Of a stretch of DNA of 54,675 bases, positions 8,017-14,234 are shown in pieces. A model generated the notes under the pieces. The model did not search any database. It saw nothing but the letters and a program-made list of their open reading frames with translations, and was not told the DNA's origin. The stretch is from IMG/VR virus record IMGVR_UViG_3300030333_004255, positions 1 to 54,675 of that record, one strand, 5' to 3'. A program made the translations under genes and the position numbers. Every line of letters starts with the position of its first letter. The first letter of the stretch is position 1. Source of the DNA: a virus.

Positions 8017-8139
8017 CCACAAAAGTGGTGCATCGTTTGGACTGAAAATGACACAGTGCATAACCACAAAAGTGACTCACGCCACAAAAGTGACGCACCA
8101 CAAAAGTGGTGTCTCCAAATGGATACGCCACAAAAGTGG
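8017..8139. repeat. Five CCACAAAAGTG repeats (origin candidate, part 1)
   Basis: Exact copies start at 8017, 8064, 8082, 8098 and 8128, with a degenerate sixth near 8179. Three are extended to CCAC-AAAA-GTGG, a small dyad. Together with the adjacent GTTGCC array they form an iteron-like cluster in a region with no convincing gene. Confidence 0.85.
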
Positions 8140-8200
8140 TGTCTCCAATCGTTTACAAGATGTATCCAAGTGGAGACGCCGAAATAGTGGTGCCATACAT

Positions 8201-8320
8201 GTATGGCAACGTACGTTGCCATATGTTGCCATATGTTGCCATACGTTGCCCTATACGTATGGCAACGTATGTTGCCCTATGTTGCCCTATGTTGCCATAC
8301 GTTGCCATACGTTGCCATAC
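8201..8320. repeat. GTTGCC iteron array, 10-bp period (origin candidate, part 2)
   Basis: Nine direct units of GTTGCC[AC]TA[TC] start at 8215, 8225, 8235, 8245, 8271, 8281, 8291, 8301 and 8311. Two inverted units (GTATGGCAAC) lie at 8201-8210 and 8257-8266. The 10-bp spacing puts all sites on one face of the helix, as in replication initiator iterons. Open frames crossing it encode only translated repeat and are not credible genes. A GC-rich alternating stretch (8325-8358) follows. Confidence 0.88.
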
Positions 8321-8387
8321 GTCCTCGCGCGCATGTGGGCGCATGTGTGCGCGCACGACGTAATACAGCGCGAAAATTCTCGAATAC

Positions 8388-8468
8388 TTTTTTTTACGCG
8401 TCACGTGTAAGGGAATTTTTGAAAAAATATTTTTTTTTACGCGTCACGTGTAGAGGAATTTTTGAAAA
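8388..8468. repeat. AT-rich 38-bp direct repeat (possible unwinding element)
   Basis: Copies at 8388-8425 and 8431-8468 differ at two positions. Each has an 8-T run, ACGCGTCACGTGTA and GGAATTTTTGAAAA. An AT-rich repeated block next to iterons is the usual form of a DNA unwinding element. Confidence 0.8.
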
Positions 8469-8478
8469 CTTTTTTTAG

Positions 8479-8494
8479 TGTCCAAGTTTGGACA
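8479..8494. promoter_or_regulatory. Palindrome TGTCCAAGTTTGGACA
   Basis: A family member immediately after the AT-rich repeats and 22 bp before the ATG of a 22-codon reading frame. Confidence 0.82.
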
Positions 8495-8516
8495 CAAACA
8501 CCAGGAGATACACACA

Positions 8517-8585
8517 ATGTTAGTAGCAGCTTTCTTAACTGTAGGTTTTTTCGGGTTCGCGGGCTGGGATTTCGCACCCCGATGA
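8517..8585 (+). CDS. Candidate 22-aa hydrophobic peptide
   Basis: ATG 8517 to TGA 8585, reading MLVAAFLTVGFFGFAGWD and a few more residues: a single hydrophobic segment. It has both family signals, the palindrome and the cassette AGGAGATACACACAATG, which argues that it is translated despite its size. The function is unknown. Alternatively it is a decayed gene start beside the origin. Confidence 0.45.
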   Translation: MLVAAFLTVGFFGFAGWDFAPR

Positions 8586-8592
8586 ACCAGGG

Positions 8593-8836
8593 ATTGCAGT
8601 GCAATGCATGCATGGTTGCATGCAGCGTATACCCTATAGGGTATATGCGCTGCACTGCAAGGCGTTGCACACGCTACGCAACTTGCAACTATACGGAATC
8701 ATTAAAGATTCCCGTTTGAGTTGCATAGCGTTGCACTATAATTGCATGATATTTCGTAATTTTCATGCAACGTCCAACTATTTGTAATCATTAGGCTTTT
8801 CAGAGTGGGTTGCACGCCGCTTTTTTTATGCAACTC
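8593..8836. repeat. TGCAA/TTGCA-rich block with 18-bp palindrome
   Basis: About eleven TTGCA or TGCAA elements, often GTTGCA[TC], occur on both strands without a gene. At 8622-8653, GCAGCG and CGCTGC flank the perfect palindrome TATACCCTATAGGGTATA (8628-8645), a strong potential cruciform. GAGTTGCAT (about 8718) is mirrored by ATGCAACTC (about 8828). This is a second candidate set of replication or partition sites; no coding capacity is seen. Confidence 0.7.
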
Positions 8837-8854
8837 ACTATAGACAACAGTTAC

Positions 8855-8870
8855 TGTCCATACTTGGACA
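8855..8870. promoter_or_regulatory. Palindrome TGTCCATACTTGGACA
   Basis: A family member with a 6+6 core (TGTCCA/TGGACA) and a mismatch at the seventh pair, 15 bp upstream of the 8886 start. Confidence 0.8.
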
Positions 8871-8885
8871 CAAAAGGAGTTCGTG

Positions 8886-9257
8886 ATGCACAACGCTCAC
8901 ACGCTACAAATTATGAACCGTCCATCGCCTAGGGCCCAAGGGCTCCTGTTTGAAACGGAACTTCACACTTTCCACCTCGTTCGTAAGGACCGGAAGGGAA
9001 AGCGATTTGAATTCCGCACGTACCAGATTGGTGGCGAAGCGGGCATGGCCCGAGTCAAGAGTGCTGACGTGGATTACACTACCTCTGGCTTCGATGGTGA
9101 GCTGGAAGCCCTAGAGGCTTTCCGTCTCCACCTGGTGAAGGCAGGTATCGTCACGAAGGTCTCGAAATTTCCGCCAAGATTTTTTCCAGGTAGAGGCCAG
9201 CGAGTCTGTCGGTTCAACCCCCACACCGACATGTTCTACGCTGTGAAGGTAAAGTAG
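8886..9257 (+). CDS. Unrecognised early protein, 123 aa
   Basis: No family recognised. ATG 8886 follows AAGGAG with 6 bases spacing and the palindrome at 8855; an in-frame GTG one codon earlier is less likely. A basic, mixed alpha/beta-looking protein with KDRKGKRFEFRTYQI in the middle and FPPRFFPGRGQRVCRF near the C-terminus. The stop TAG overlaps the GTG start of the next small frame. Confidence 0.75.
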   Translation: MHNAHTLQIMNRPSPRAQGLLFETELHTFHLVRKDRKGKRFEFRTYQIGGEAGMARVKSADVDYTTSGFDGELEALEAFRLHLVKAGIVTKVSKFPPRFFPGRGQRVCRFNPHTDMFYAVKVK

Positions 9258-9364
9258 TGGTACTATTTGCAAAGCTAATAGCGATACTATATCTTTTCAA
9301 ACTGATTAGCCTGGGTTGTGACTGGGCGGAGGATTTCAAAGATGAATTACCAAAGACACGCTGA
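9257..9364 (+). CDS. Candidate 35-aa lipoprotein or membrane peptide
   Basis: GTG 9257 shares its first base with the preceding stop. The product has a hydrophobic N-terminus (about 2-20), a lipobox-like SLGC ending at Cys21, then an acidic tail (DWAEDFKDE). It overlaps the next gene by 23 bp. The ribosome site (GAAGG) is modest. Plausible as a small phage envelope peptide; low certainty. Confidence 0.4.
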   Translation: MVLFAKLIAILYLFKLISLGCDWAEDFKDELPKTR

Positions 9365-9707
9365 AGTTAGCCAAGCCATGGTTAATAAGGGCTACCCTCA
9401 ATCAATCAAAAATCTCTCGTTGGATGAGCTGGACAGAATCCAGCAGATGGAGTGCGAGCACATCATGCATCCAGCTATTTACCCTCTCGGAGAGGTGGAT
9501 GATTTGAATGAGTGTACAATTGATGAGCTAGAGGCACGCATCGACAGCTGCCTAGAGTTGGCATCGACCTACGAGCGTCGCTCGAATAACGACTTCCGTC
9601 AGGCTTGGGAGCGTATGAAGTACAGCTCGTGGGCAGAGCGAGTGATGGAAGTGGCGGACGAGCTTGCAGACTTGATCGAGTACAGAAACAACCCACCTAC
9701 ATGGTGA
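9342..9707 (+). CDS. Unrecognised acidic helical protein, 121 aa
   Basis: ATG 9342 is preferred over an in-frame GTG at 9318 because GGAGG precedes it at 9 bases. The sequence is acidic and almost wholly helical (SLDELDRIQQM, TIDELEARIDSCL, ERVMEVADELADLIEY). No motif recognised. It may bind a host protein; this is only inference from composition and early position. Confidence 0.75.
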   Translation: MNYQRHAEVSQAMVNKGYPQSIKNLSLDELDRIQQMECEHIMHPAIYPLGEVDDLNECTIDELEARIDSCLELASTYERRSNNDFRQAWERMKYSSWAERVMEVADELADLIEYRNNPPTW

Positions 9708-9713
9708 ACTTAA

Positions 9714-9729
9714 TGTCCAAAGTTGGACA
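9714..9729. promoter_or_regulatory. Palindrome TGTCCAAAGTTGGACA
   Basis: A perfect 7+7 family member 6 bp after the stop of the 9342 gene, followed within 10 bp by a TAGGAG ribosome site that now leads into no intact gene (see 9741). Confidence 0.82.
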
Positions 9730-9740
9730 CAAACTGTAGG

Positions 9741-9890
9741 AGTTGTGGTCAGACCAAGAACCAACAGGCTGAATTACTGCGGAGTACTGGTAAGTCGTTC
9801 AAACAGAAGAGGCAACGGGCAGGCTGCGTGCCACCTACTGACCTCAAGCAGCTGACTTTTACCATGCCTGCACAGCTGAATAAACGGTGA
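9741..9890 (+). pseudogene. Possible broken small gene, ~49 codons, no usable start
   Basis: Downstream of a palindrome and TAGGAG, one frame stays open to TGA 9888-9890 and has protein-like composition (NQQAELLRSTGKSFKQ..., then DLKQLTFTMPAQLNKR). It has no ATG, GTG or TTG near the ribosome site; the GTG at 9745 is in another frame that runs to a different stop. A small indel at the start would explain this. Alternatively the stretch is noncoding. Confidence 0.35.
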
Positions 9891-9917
9891 CGTGCTGGCC
9901 ACAACTTCTACATTTAA

Positions 9918-9933
9918 TGTCCAAACTTGGACA
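9918..9933. promoter_or_regulatory. Palindrome TGTCCAAACTTGGACA
   Basis: A perfect 7+7 family member, 31 bp before the 9965 start codon. Confidence 0.83.
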
Positions 9934-9964
9934 CAAACTGCGAGGCATACTCGCGTAAGGAAAC

Positions 9965-10648
9965 ATGAAAATGTTTGAAGCTCTTTTATATTTTCCGATG
10001 ACTGAAGACGAACGTGCTGATGGTACTTCGATACCTGGCACAGGGGCATGTAAGCTGCTCAAGAAATTTGACAGCATCCACAAGGTACTTGATTGGCTGA
10101 ATACGGTGCGGGCCCAGAATACCAAGTACATGGATACTGGTGAGGGGTTCTGTTATACCTTCCGTCTCTCTGGCTTCAAGTTCCTGGAGCTAAAAACACA
10201 TCAGTATCAAACAGAGTACTCGTCGCGCAGTGGTACGAAGTTAGATGAACTCTCATCGATGGTTTTCGATGTTAATGAATTCATCTCTCGCAATGAGGAT
10301 GATGTGGATGAGTACCTCTTCAAGTGTGTGAAGAAGCACATTATTCAGAAGTATGTCAAGTTCGTGGGGAAGCCCAACCAGTTGGGTGAAGAACTTGGGT
10401 ATGGTACCCGTGTGGTCATCAAGTCCATGGGCGAGGACTTCGCCCTGGTCCACATGGTCCCTGACGGGACGGGGCAGATAGACTTCCACTTCCAGAAGCT
10501 GGACACGTGCCAGCATGAGTGGGTGGAGTCTATGGGGTGGGCATCATACCCGGCTCCCATGGAGACCAAGCCTTCAGTTCGTACCGGTAAGTACACTTGC
10601 CGGAATTGTGGGGAAGAGCGTGTGCATCTTCAGGACACCCCCTTTTAA
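9965..10648 (+). CDS. Unrecognised early protein with C-terminal zinc motif, 227 aa
   Basis: No family recognised. ATG 9965 follows TAAGGA. The C-terminal 50 residues contain CQHEW and later YTCRNCGEERVHL, a probable Cys/His zinc site. The middle is acidic (SRNEDDVDEYLF). It is the largest gene in this stretch of operator-led single genes and is flanked by palindromes on both sides, so it is probably its own regulatory unit. Confidence 0.78.
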   Translation: MKMFEALLYFPMTEDERADGTSIPGTGACKLLKKFDSIHKVLDWLNTVRAQNTKYMDTGEGFCYTFRLSGFKFLELKTHQYQTEYSSRSGTKLDELSSMVFDVNEFISRNEDDVDEYLFKCVKKHIIQKYVKFVGKPNQLGEELGYGTRVVIKSMGEDFALVHMVPDGTGQIDFHFQKLDTCQHEWVESMGWASYPAPMETKPSVRTGKYTCRNCGEERVHLQDTPF

Positions 10649-10654
10649 TTTTAG

Positions 10655-10670
10655 TGTCCAAGTTTGGACA
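10655..10670. promoter_or_regulatory. Palindrome TGTCCAAGTTTGGACA
   Basis: A perfect 7+7 member, 6 bp after the stop of the previous gene and 28 bp before the 10699 start. Confidence 0.83.
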
Positions 10671-10698
10671 GTAAGTATCCGCGAACCAGGAGAAACCA

Positions 10699-10869
10699 AT
10701 GGTAGATGATCCAACAAAACGTCCATGTCCAAAGTGTAAGTCAGACAAGGTAAGGACCTACACACACCCAAGAGGCTTATCGTTCGGCTGCTACGTGCAG
10801 TGCGACAGGTGCGTAACGGTTGTTCGAGACTACACCATAGATAACTATACATCGAAACGAAAAGGTTGA
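10699..10869 (+). CDS. Lar-like zinc-ribbon protein, 56 aa
   Basis: ATG 10699 with CAGGAGAAACCA before it. The layout is CPKCKSD near the N-terminus and CDRC about 30 residues on, a two-knuckle zinc ribbon like Lar-family restriction-alleviation proteins (CPFCG...C..C). Size and placement among small early genes fit that family, but Lar-type ribbons are easily confused with other zinc ribbons. If right, it would protect phage DNA from type I restriction. Confidence 0.55.
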   Translation: MVDDPTKRPCPKCKSDKVRTYTHPRGLSFGCYVQCDRCVTVVRDYTIDNYTSKRKG

Positions 10870-10879
10870 GGGTTACCCA

Positions 10880-11143
10880 ATGACAATCTCTCATATGAAA
10901 GCCCTGGCTGTACTCATCATAGAGTACTCAGGTTCATCAACTCCTCATGACTTAGCAGTTGTGGCACATGCCAAAGCCCTCGTGATGGGGTTGGAGAAAC
11001 TTGAAAAGGAACTCCTGAAAATGCAGGAGGACCTTGGGGATGTATGGGTGACAGATACACGTGACCAGAGAATGTGGTCATCGATAGACGACAGGTTTGA
11101 AACAATTTTACAGGGAGAGACTAATGATCTGCCACGTAGTTAG
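10880..11143 (+). CDS. Unrecognised small helical protein, 87 aa
   Basis: Starts 10 bp after the zinc-ribbon stop. A hydrophobic N-terminal helix (MKALAVLIIEY) precedes an amphipathic helix rich in Leu, Lys and Glu (about 35-60). Its end overlaps the next start by 20 bp, so the two are translationally coupled. No function assigned. Confidence 0.7.
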   Translation: MTISHMKALAVLIIEYSGSSTPHDLAVVAHAKALVMGLEKLEKELLKMQEDLGDVWVTDTRDQRMWSSIDDRFETILQGETNDLPRS

Positions 11144-11618
11144 GACAGAAGGGGGTGAGACCACCACCAAAACTTTTCAAAATCTTCTCGCCGCAGTGAG
11201 CTACATCGATGAGATGGAGGAGAAGATTGAGGGGTGGTGGAATGAACTAACCCCACGTAACTTTCAGTGTGAACTGGTATTCGAGGGAGGGTTCTCCATA
11301 CAGGAGACAGTGGTGAATGACGCTGGCACATTCACAGACCCGCAGAAAAAATTCGATGAGTGGGACCTAAGCGCACCACGAGGAAAATCATCTGGTTACA
11401 CAGCTGGGCCAAAGGGTGAGTTCATGCATGACTTTCAAACTTGGCTCATTGATGGACTGTGCTTTGAGTACGGTTTGGATGATGGGGAAGTGTACAGAAT
11501 TATACAAATGTACGTAGACGGAAAGCCCATTGTAACTGTGAGCATTGGACATGGTGGGTATACAGCCCACCGTTACAAGTGGAACGATAGTACCTTTCAT
11601 TATGAGGGGGTGTCATGA
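11124..11618 (+). CDS. Unrecognised protein, 164 aa
   Basis: ATG 11124 is chosen because AGGGAGAG lies 4 bases upstream; an in-frame TTG at 11097 is inside the previous gene. Acidic, Trp-rich protein (WWNEL, DEWDL, DFQTWL) with a beta-rich C-terminus ending GYTAHRYKWNDSTFHY. No family recognised. It overlaps the next gene by 4 bp (ATGA). Confidence 0.75.
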   Translation: MICHVVRTEGGETTTKTFQNLLAAVSYIDEMEEKIEGWWNELTPRNFQCELVFEGGFSIQETVVNDAGTFTDPQKKFDEWDLSAPRGKSSGYTAGPKGEFMHDFQTWLIDGLCFEYGLDDGEVYRIIQMYVDGKPIVTVSIGHGGYTAHRYKWNDSTFHYEGVS

Positions 11619-12058
11619 CACACGAAGAAGAAATCCAAAAGCTAAAGACTACCATCTCCAAGCAACGCAAGAGTAGGAAGGAGGTAAACAAAGAGCTGGC
11701 TAATGAGAAGCTACGCTACTCAAAACTAGAGGAGAAGTTTAACAAGCTGGCCCAAAAACCTAAGACTCCACTGAGAAAACAACTTGAGAACGTCAAGAGA
11801 AACTATTCTCAGGCGTTGTCTTCCGAGCGTGAAATAAAAAGAGAGTACGATAACTTCGTCAAGGTAAATCAAAAACGTGTGGATCACTGGCAAAAGACAG
11901 CGGAGGGTTTCGCAAAGCAGGTTGAATCACTCAAGGAAGAACTTCGAAAGTCAAAACAAAATAACCGTGAAACCATGGTCGAGATTCTAGAGGCACAGCT
12001 ACCGGCAGGGTTTCACAACATCCTTAACAGGTTACTTAACCCAGAGGATTACCAATGA
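11615..12058 (+). CDS. Coiled-coil protein, 147 aa
   Basis: Highly charged, Lys/Glu-rich and helical throughout, with heptad patterns at about 1-45 and 55-115. ATGA overlaps on both sides couple it to its neighbours. The next two genes encode membrane peptides, so the three may form a membrane-attached assembly; this is inference. Confidence 0.75.
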   Translation: MTHEEEIQKLKTTISKQRKSRKEVNKELANEKLRYSKLEEKFNKLAQKPKTPLRKQLENVKRNYSQALSSEREIKREYDNFVKVNQKRVDHWQKTAEGFAKQVESLKEELRKSKQNNRETMVEILEAQLPAGFHNILNRLLNPEDYQ

Positions 12059-12255
12059 AAAAGCAGACACTACTTAGACAGCTAGCATCAACCCACAATC
12101 AACTGGCCGAGGCTTTGGATAGGGCAGAGGCAGCAGAGCGTAGGGCACAGCAGCCCGTAGAGGAGGAGCCAGAAGTTTCTTACAACTTCTTTGGGATTGT
12201 AATTGCCCTAGGTGTTGTAGGTGCAGGGGTGTGGGGGATGTTGACCTATGTCTAA
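12055..12255 (+). CDS. Small membrane protein, 66 aa
   Basis: An N-terminal Ala/Glu/Arg helix (about 1-38), then one transmembrane segment at about 44-64 (FFGIVIALGVVGAGVWGML). It overlaps the coiled-coil gene by 4 bp and the next gene by 8 bp. Unknown function. Confidence 0.7.
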   Translation: MKKQTLLRQLASTHNQLAEALDRAEAAERRAQQPVEEEPEVSYNFFGIVIALGVVGAGVWGMLTYV

Positions 12256-12430
12256 TGCATTTAACATAGCTCTCGTATGGAGCTGCATCATCCTAATCAT
12301 AAAAGGTATCTGGCACATGAAGGTAGGGGGAGAAGCAAACTATGAAGCGATGAAGTGGTTGTGGATTACAGCAGCGTTCTCGCTGACAGTCTTCCACGTG
12401 GTTGTAACAAATAAGAATAAGAGAACTTAG
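12248..12430 (+). CDS. Small membrane protein, 60 aa
   Basis: Two predicted transmembrane segments, about 5-22 (IALVWSCIILIIKGIW) and 36-53 (WLWITAAFSLTVFHVVV), with a basic C-terminus. It overlaps the previous gene. It could alter the host membrane; no holin-specific signature and far from the lysis region. Confidence 0.68.
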   Translation: MSNAFNIALVWSCIILIIKGIWHMKVGGEANYEAMKWLWITAAFSLTVFHVVVTNKNKRT

Positions 12431-12459
12431 AACAGGGTAAAACACACAGGAGAACACAC

Positions 12460-12645
12460 ATGAGTTTTTTCAAGAAGAGTAATGGACAGTCAACTACCCC
12501 ACGCCAGGACATGGCGCGTCACATGGTGGAGTTCGTAGAGAATGGGGGAAGCCAGGAAGTGGCTGATGAGTTTGAAGAGGCTTCAGCTATTGGTCACCGA
12601 CCACAAGGGTGTACACGTACACCAACAAAAGAATATAGAGAGTAG
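12460..12645 (+). CDS. Small hydrophilic protein, 61 aa
   Basis: ATG 12460 follows the cassette CAGGAGAACACACATG. An acidic segment (VENGGSQEVADEFEEASAIG) is followed by a basic tail (PQGCTRTPTKEYRE). Not recognised. The start cassette is the best support. Confidence 0.65.
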   Translation: MSFFKKSNGQSTTPRQDMARHMVEFVENGGSQEVADEFEEASAIGHRPQGCTRTPTKEYRE

Positions 12646-12705
12646 CTTTTTTTTCAGTAACCCTATAGACTTTAGTTAATAGATAACATAATCACCGGGG
12701 GAATA

Positions 12706-12807
12706 ATGATAGAGGAATATTTTAAACAGGAGTTTTTAACCCCTTTGCCAGCCTTACTTGGTTGGTTGGGATTGAAGTTAACCGGATTGATTTTTACAGG
12801 AGAGTAG
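12706..12807 (+). CDS. Candidate 33-aa peptide
   Basis: ATG 12706 with CCGGGGGA upstream; stop TAG 12805-12807 is one base before the next ATG, a coupling arrangement. The peptide is partly hydrophobic (LTPLPALLGWLGLKLTGLIF). Too short to assign. Confidence 0.45.
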   Translation: MIEEYFKQEFLTPLPALLGWLGLKLTGLIFTGE

Positions 12808-12808
12808 A

Positions 12809-12979
12809 ATGCGTAGAGGAAAAGCAGCACTTGAAGAACGTAGAAACACAGCAGCTGAGTTGAAAGCTCAGCGTGCAGCACGGTCACCTGAACAACAGCT
12901 CGAAGTAATTAAGAGCCGTCCTGGTCAGAGTGCGCGTGAGACTACACGTCTTCAGGCACAGATTAAAGCGGCTAAGTAA
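12809..12979 (+). CDS. Small basic helical protein, 56 aa
   Basis: ATG 12809 with ACAGGAGAG before it, stop TAA 12977-12979. Rich in Arg, Ala, Gln and Lys (LEERRNTAAELKAQRAARS), a likely single helix or coiled coil that could bind nucleic acid. The terminator at 12992 ends this transcription unit. Confidence 0.6.
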   Translation: MRRGKAALEERRNTAAELKAQRAARSPEQQLEVIKSRPGQSARETTRLQAQIKAAK

Positions 12980-12991
12980 AACACCACAGCC

Positions 12992-13020
12992 TGGGCATGC
13001 TTTGAACTGCCCATCTTTTT
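12992..13020 (+). terminator. Rho-independent terminator
   Basis: TGGGCA (12992-12997) pairs with TGCCCA (13008-13013) over a 10-base loop, followed by TCTTTTT (13014-13020). It closes the operon 10880-12979 and stands 3 bp before the next palindrome. Confidence 0.75.
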
Positions 13021-13022
13021 AA

Positions 13023-13038
13023 TGTCCAAGTTTGGACA
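13023..13038. promoter_or_regulatory. Palindrome TGTCCAAGTTTGGACA
   Basis: A perfect 7+7 member between a terminator and the 13059 start. Since the terminator should stop upstream transcripts, this site marks a place where either a promoter or antitermination is needed. Confidence 0.82.
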
Positions 13039-13058
13039 CTAACTTATCGGAGACACAC

Positions 13059-13646
13059 ATGACAGTAGTAGCAGCAGGACCAATTATCGAAGCAACCAAG
13101 AAGACCAAGGGTCGAGACGGTAGCTCTCACTTCCTAACTCTCATCGGCGAGCGTCCCAATGGTAGCCAATGGGGTGGCGAGATGACCGAGGAGATCCTAG
13201 AGTTGTTCATCGCCACGGGTACCGTGGTTCCTCACGAGGAGCTGAGTCCCAACCAGGTAACCAAGGGGTGTGTCTACGTGAAGGTGGCTCAGGGTTTGGT
13301 GAGTAAACTTTTTCCCAACGCAACCTTCGACGTTCAGACTTCAAACAACCTCCTTCGATCTCAAATCCTAGTGGTGAGAAAGTCTATCCACGAGGGGCAG
13401 TTCGATGAAGACGGTAATCCTTTCAACGGGGTTGAGAATAAGTTCGAGCTTCAGACGAAGGTGCCTTTCGATGGGCAGGCCACCGATGAAGCTTGGGTAA
13501 TCCTCGGGCCTGGGGCTGACGGTCTTGTGATTTACACCACCTACCCTGGCCCGCTCCTAGGGGACATGCCAGAAAATTGGGATGGTAACGCGGATAAGCT
13601 GGACTTGTACCGGGATGCGTACCCGGTCAAGCGTTACCAGGGTTAA
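13059..13646 (+). CDS. Unrecognised protein, 195 aa
   Basis: ATG 13059 carries the start cassette CGGAGACACACATG; an in-frame start at 13032 would fall inside the palindrome and is rejected. Predicted beta-rich in the N-terminal half (HFLTLIGERPNGSQWGGEM), then a Gly/Pro/Asp-rich region (VILGPGADGLVIYTTYPGPL). No family recognised. It is a single-gene unit preceded by a terminator and followed by a tRNA-like element. Confidence 0.75.
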   Translation: MTVVAAGPIIEATKKTKGRDGSSHFLTLIGERPNGSQWGGEMTEEILELFIATGTVVPHEELSPNQVTKGCVYVKVAQGLVSKLFPNATFDVQTSNNLLRSQILVVRKSIHEGQFDEDGNPFNGVENKFELQTKVPFDGQATDEAWVILGPGADGLVIYTTYPGPLLGDMPENWDGNADKLDLYRDAYPVKRYQG

Positions 13647-13660
13647 CAAACAGGGTACCC

Positions 13661-13741
13661 CTGCCCGAGGTGTTGCCTGGTGGCATACCCCAATGGAGCG
13701 CGCACTCCGGGGAGGCGTTGGTTCAAATCCAACCGGGCGGG
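13661..13741 (+). tRNA. tRNA-like element (non-canonical, identity unclear)
   Basis: A seven-pair acceptor stem CTGCCCG (13661-13667) / CGGGCGG (13734-13740), discriminator G, and a perfect T arm GTTGG-TTCAAAT-CCAAC (13717-13733). The D arm is GTGT/ATAC. The anticodon hairpin TGGAG/CTCCG (13694-13709) has a 6-base loop CGCGCA with no U33, and five unpaired bases precede it; U8 is also missing. No CCA is encoded. It may be a degenerate tRNA, a tRNA mimic or a captured attachment site; the anticodon would read GCG if functional. Confidence 0.45.
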
Positions 13742-13753
13742 GGTTCAGTTTTC

Positions 13754-13769
13754 TGTCCAACTTTGGACA
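13754..13769. promoter_or_regulatory. Palindrome TGTCCAACTTTGGACA
   Basis: A perfect 7+7 member between the tRNA-like element and the 13788 start. Confidence 0.82.
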
Positions 13770-13787
13770 CTAACGAAAGGTTAGAAG

Positions 13788-14234
13788 ATGTGGAAAATAA
13801 ATTTCCCAGAGGGAAGTAAAGTACGAGTGTACCACGACAACGAGAAGGCTTGCTCAGGTTACTCTGATGAGTTTTTAATTAAGGGTCCGCGACCAAGTGA
13901 GATCGTGAGCATCTACCCTGAAGATGGGTTTGAGTCTGAACTGCTGATGGATTTGGTTGGTGGTTCCACCGTTCAGATGAATATGCGGTGGGGTGAAGGC
14001 CCGCGCTACGATCCTGACGGTAGCCTCGTAGATGAGGAACACCTCATCAGTTGTACAATTGAAGAGTACTGCGAAGCATTCTTCAAACGTGAGGATTCAG
14101 AAGAACTATTCAATGGTTTCTGGAGCGGGCAGTACTATCACTGCTTCCACATCGATACCAGCTACTGCAAGATTGCAAGCGGTACTTCAGGTGCTGGGGG
14201 TTTTGTGCTTCGAAATCCAAAGGATAAGTCATGA
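13788..14234 (+). CDS. Unrecognised acidic protein, 148 aa
   Basis: ATG 13788 with AAAGGTTAGAAG upstream. Acidic and Tyr/Phe-rich, beta-like N-terminus (MWKINFPEGSKVRVYHD), C-terminal Gly-rich stretch (ASGTSGAGGFVLRN). It begins a tightly packed run to 15323 with 4-bp or 10-bp overlaps. Unknown function. Confidence 0.72.
   Translation: MWKINFPEGSKVRVYHDNEKACSGYSDEFLIKGPRPSEIVSIYPEDGFESELLMDLVGGSTVQMNMRWGEGPRYDPDGSLVDEEHLISCTIEEYCEAFFKREDSEELFNGFWSGQYYHCFHIDTSYCKIASGTSGAGGFVLRNPKDKS

Noticed and set aside
8001-8478. Several overlapping open frames of 70-130 codons on both strands
   Set aside because: They translate the repeat units (MATYVAICCHMLPYV-like strings), have no ribosome sites and are open on both strands at once, so they are by-products of the iteron array.
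13557-13773. Open frames across the tRNA-like element on both strands (for example RPVGFEPTP-type translation)
   Set aside because: This amino-acid pattern is the well-known artefact of translating tRNA-like sequence; the RNA structure explains the region better.
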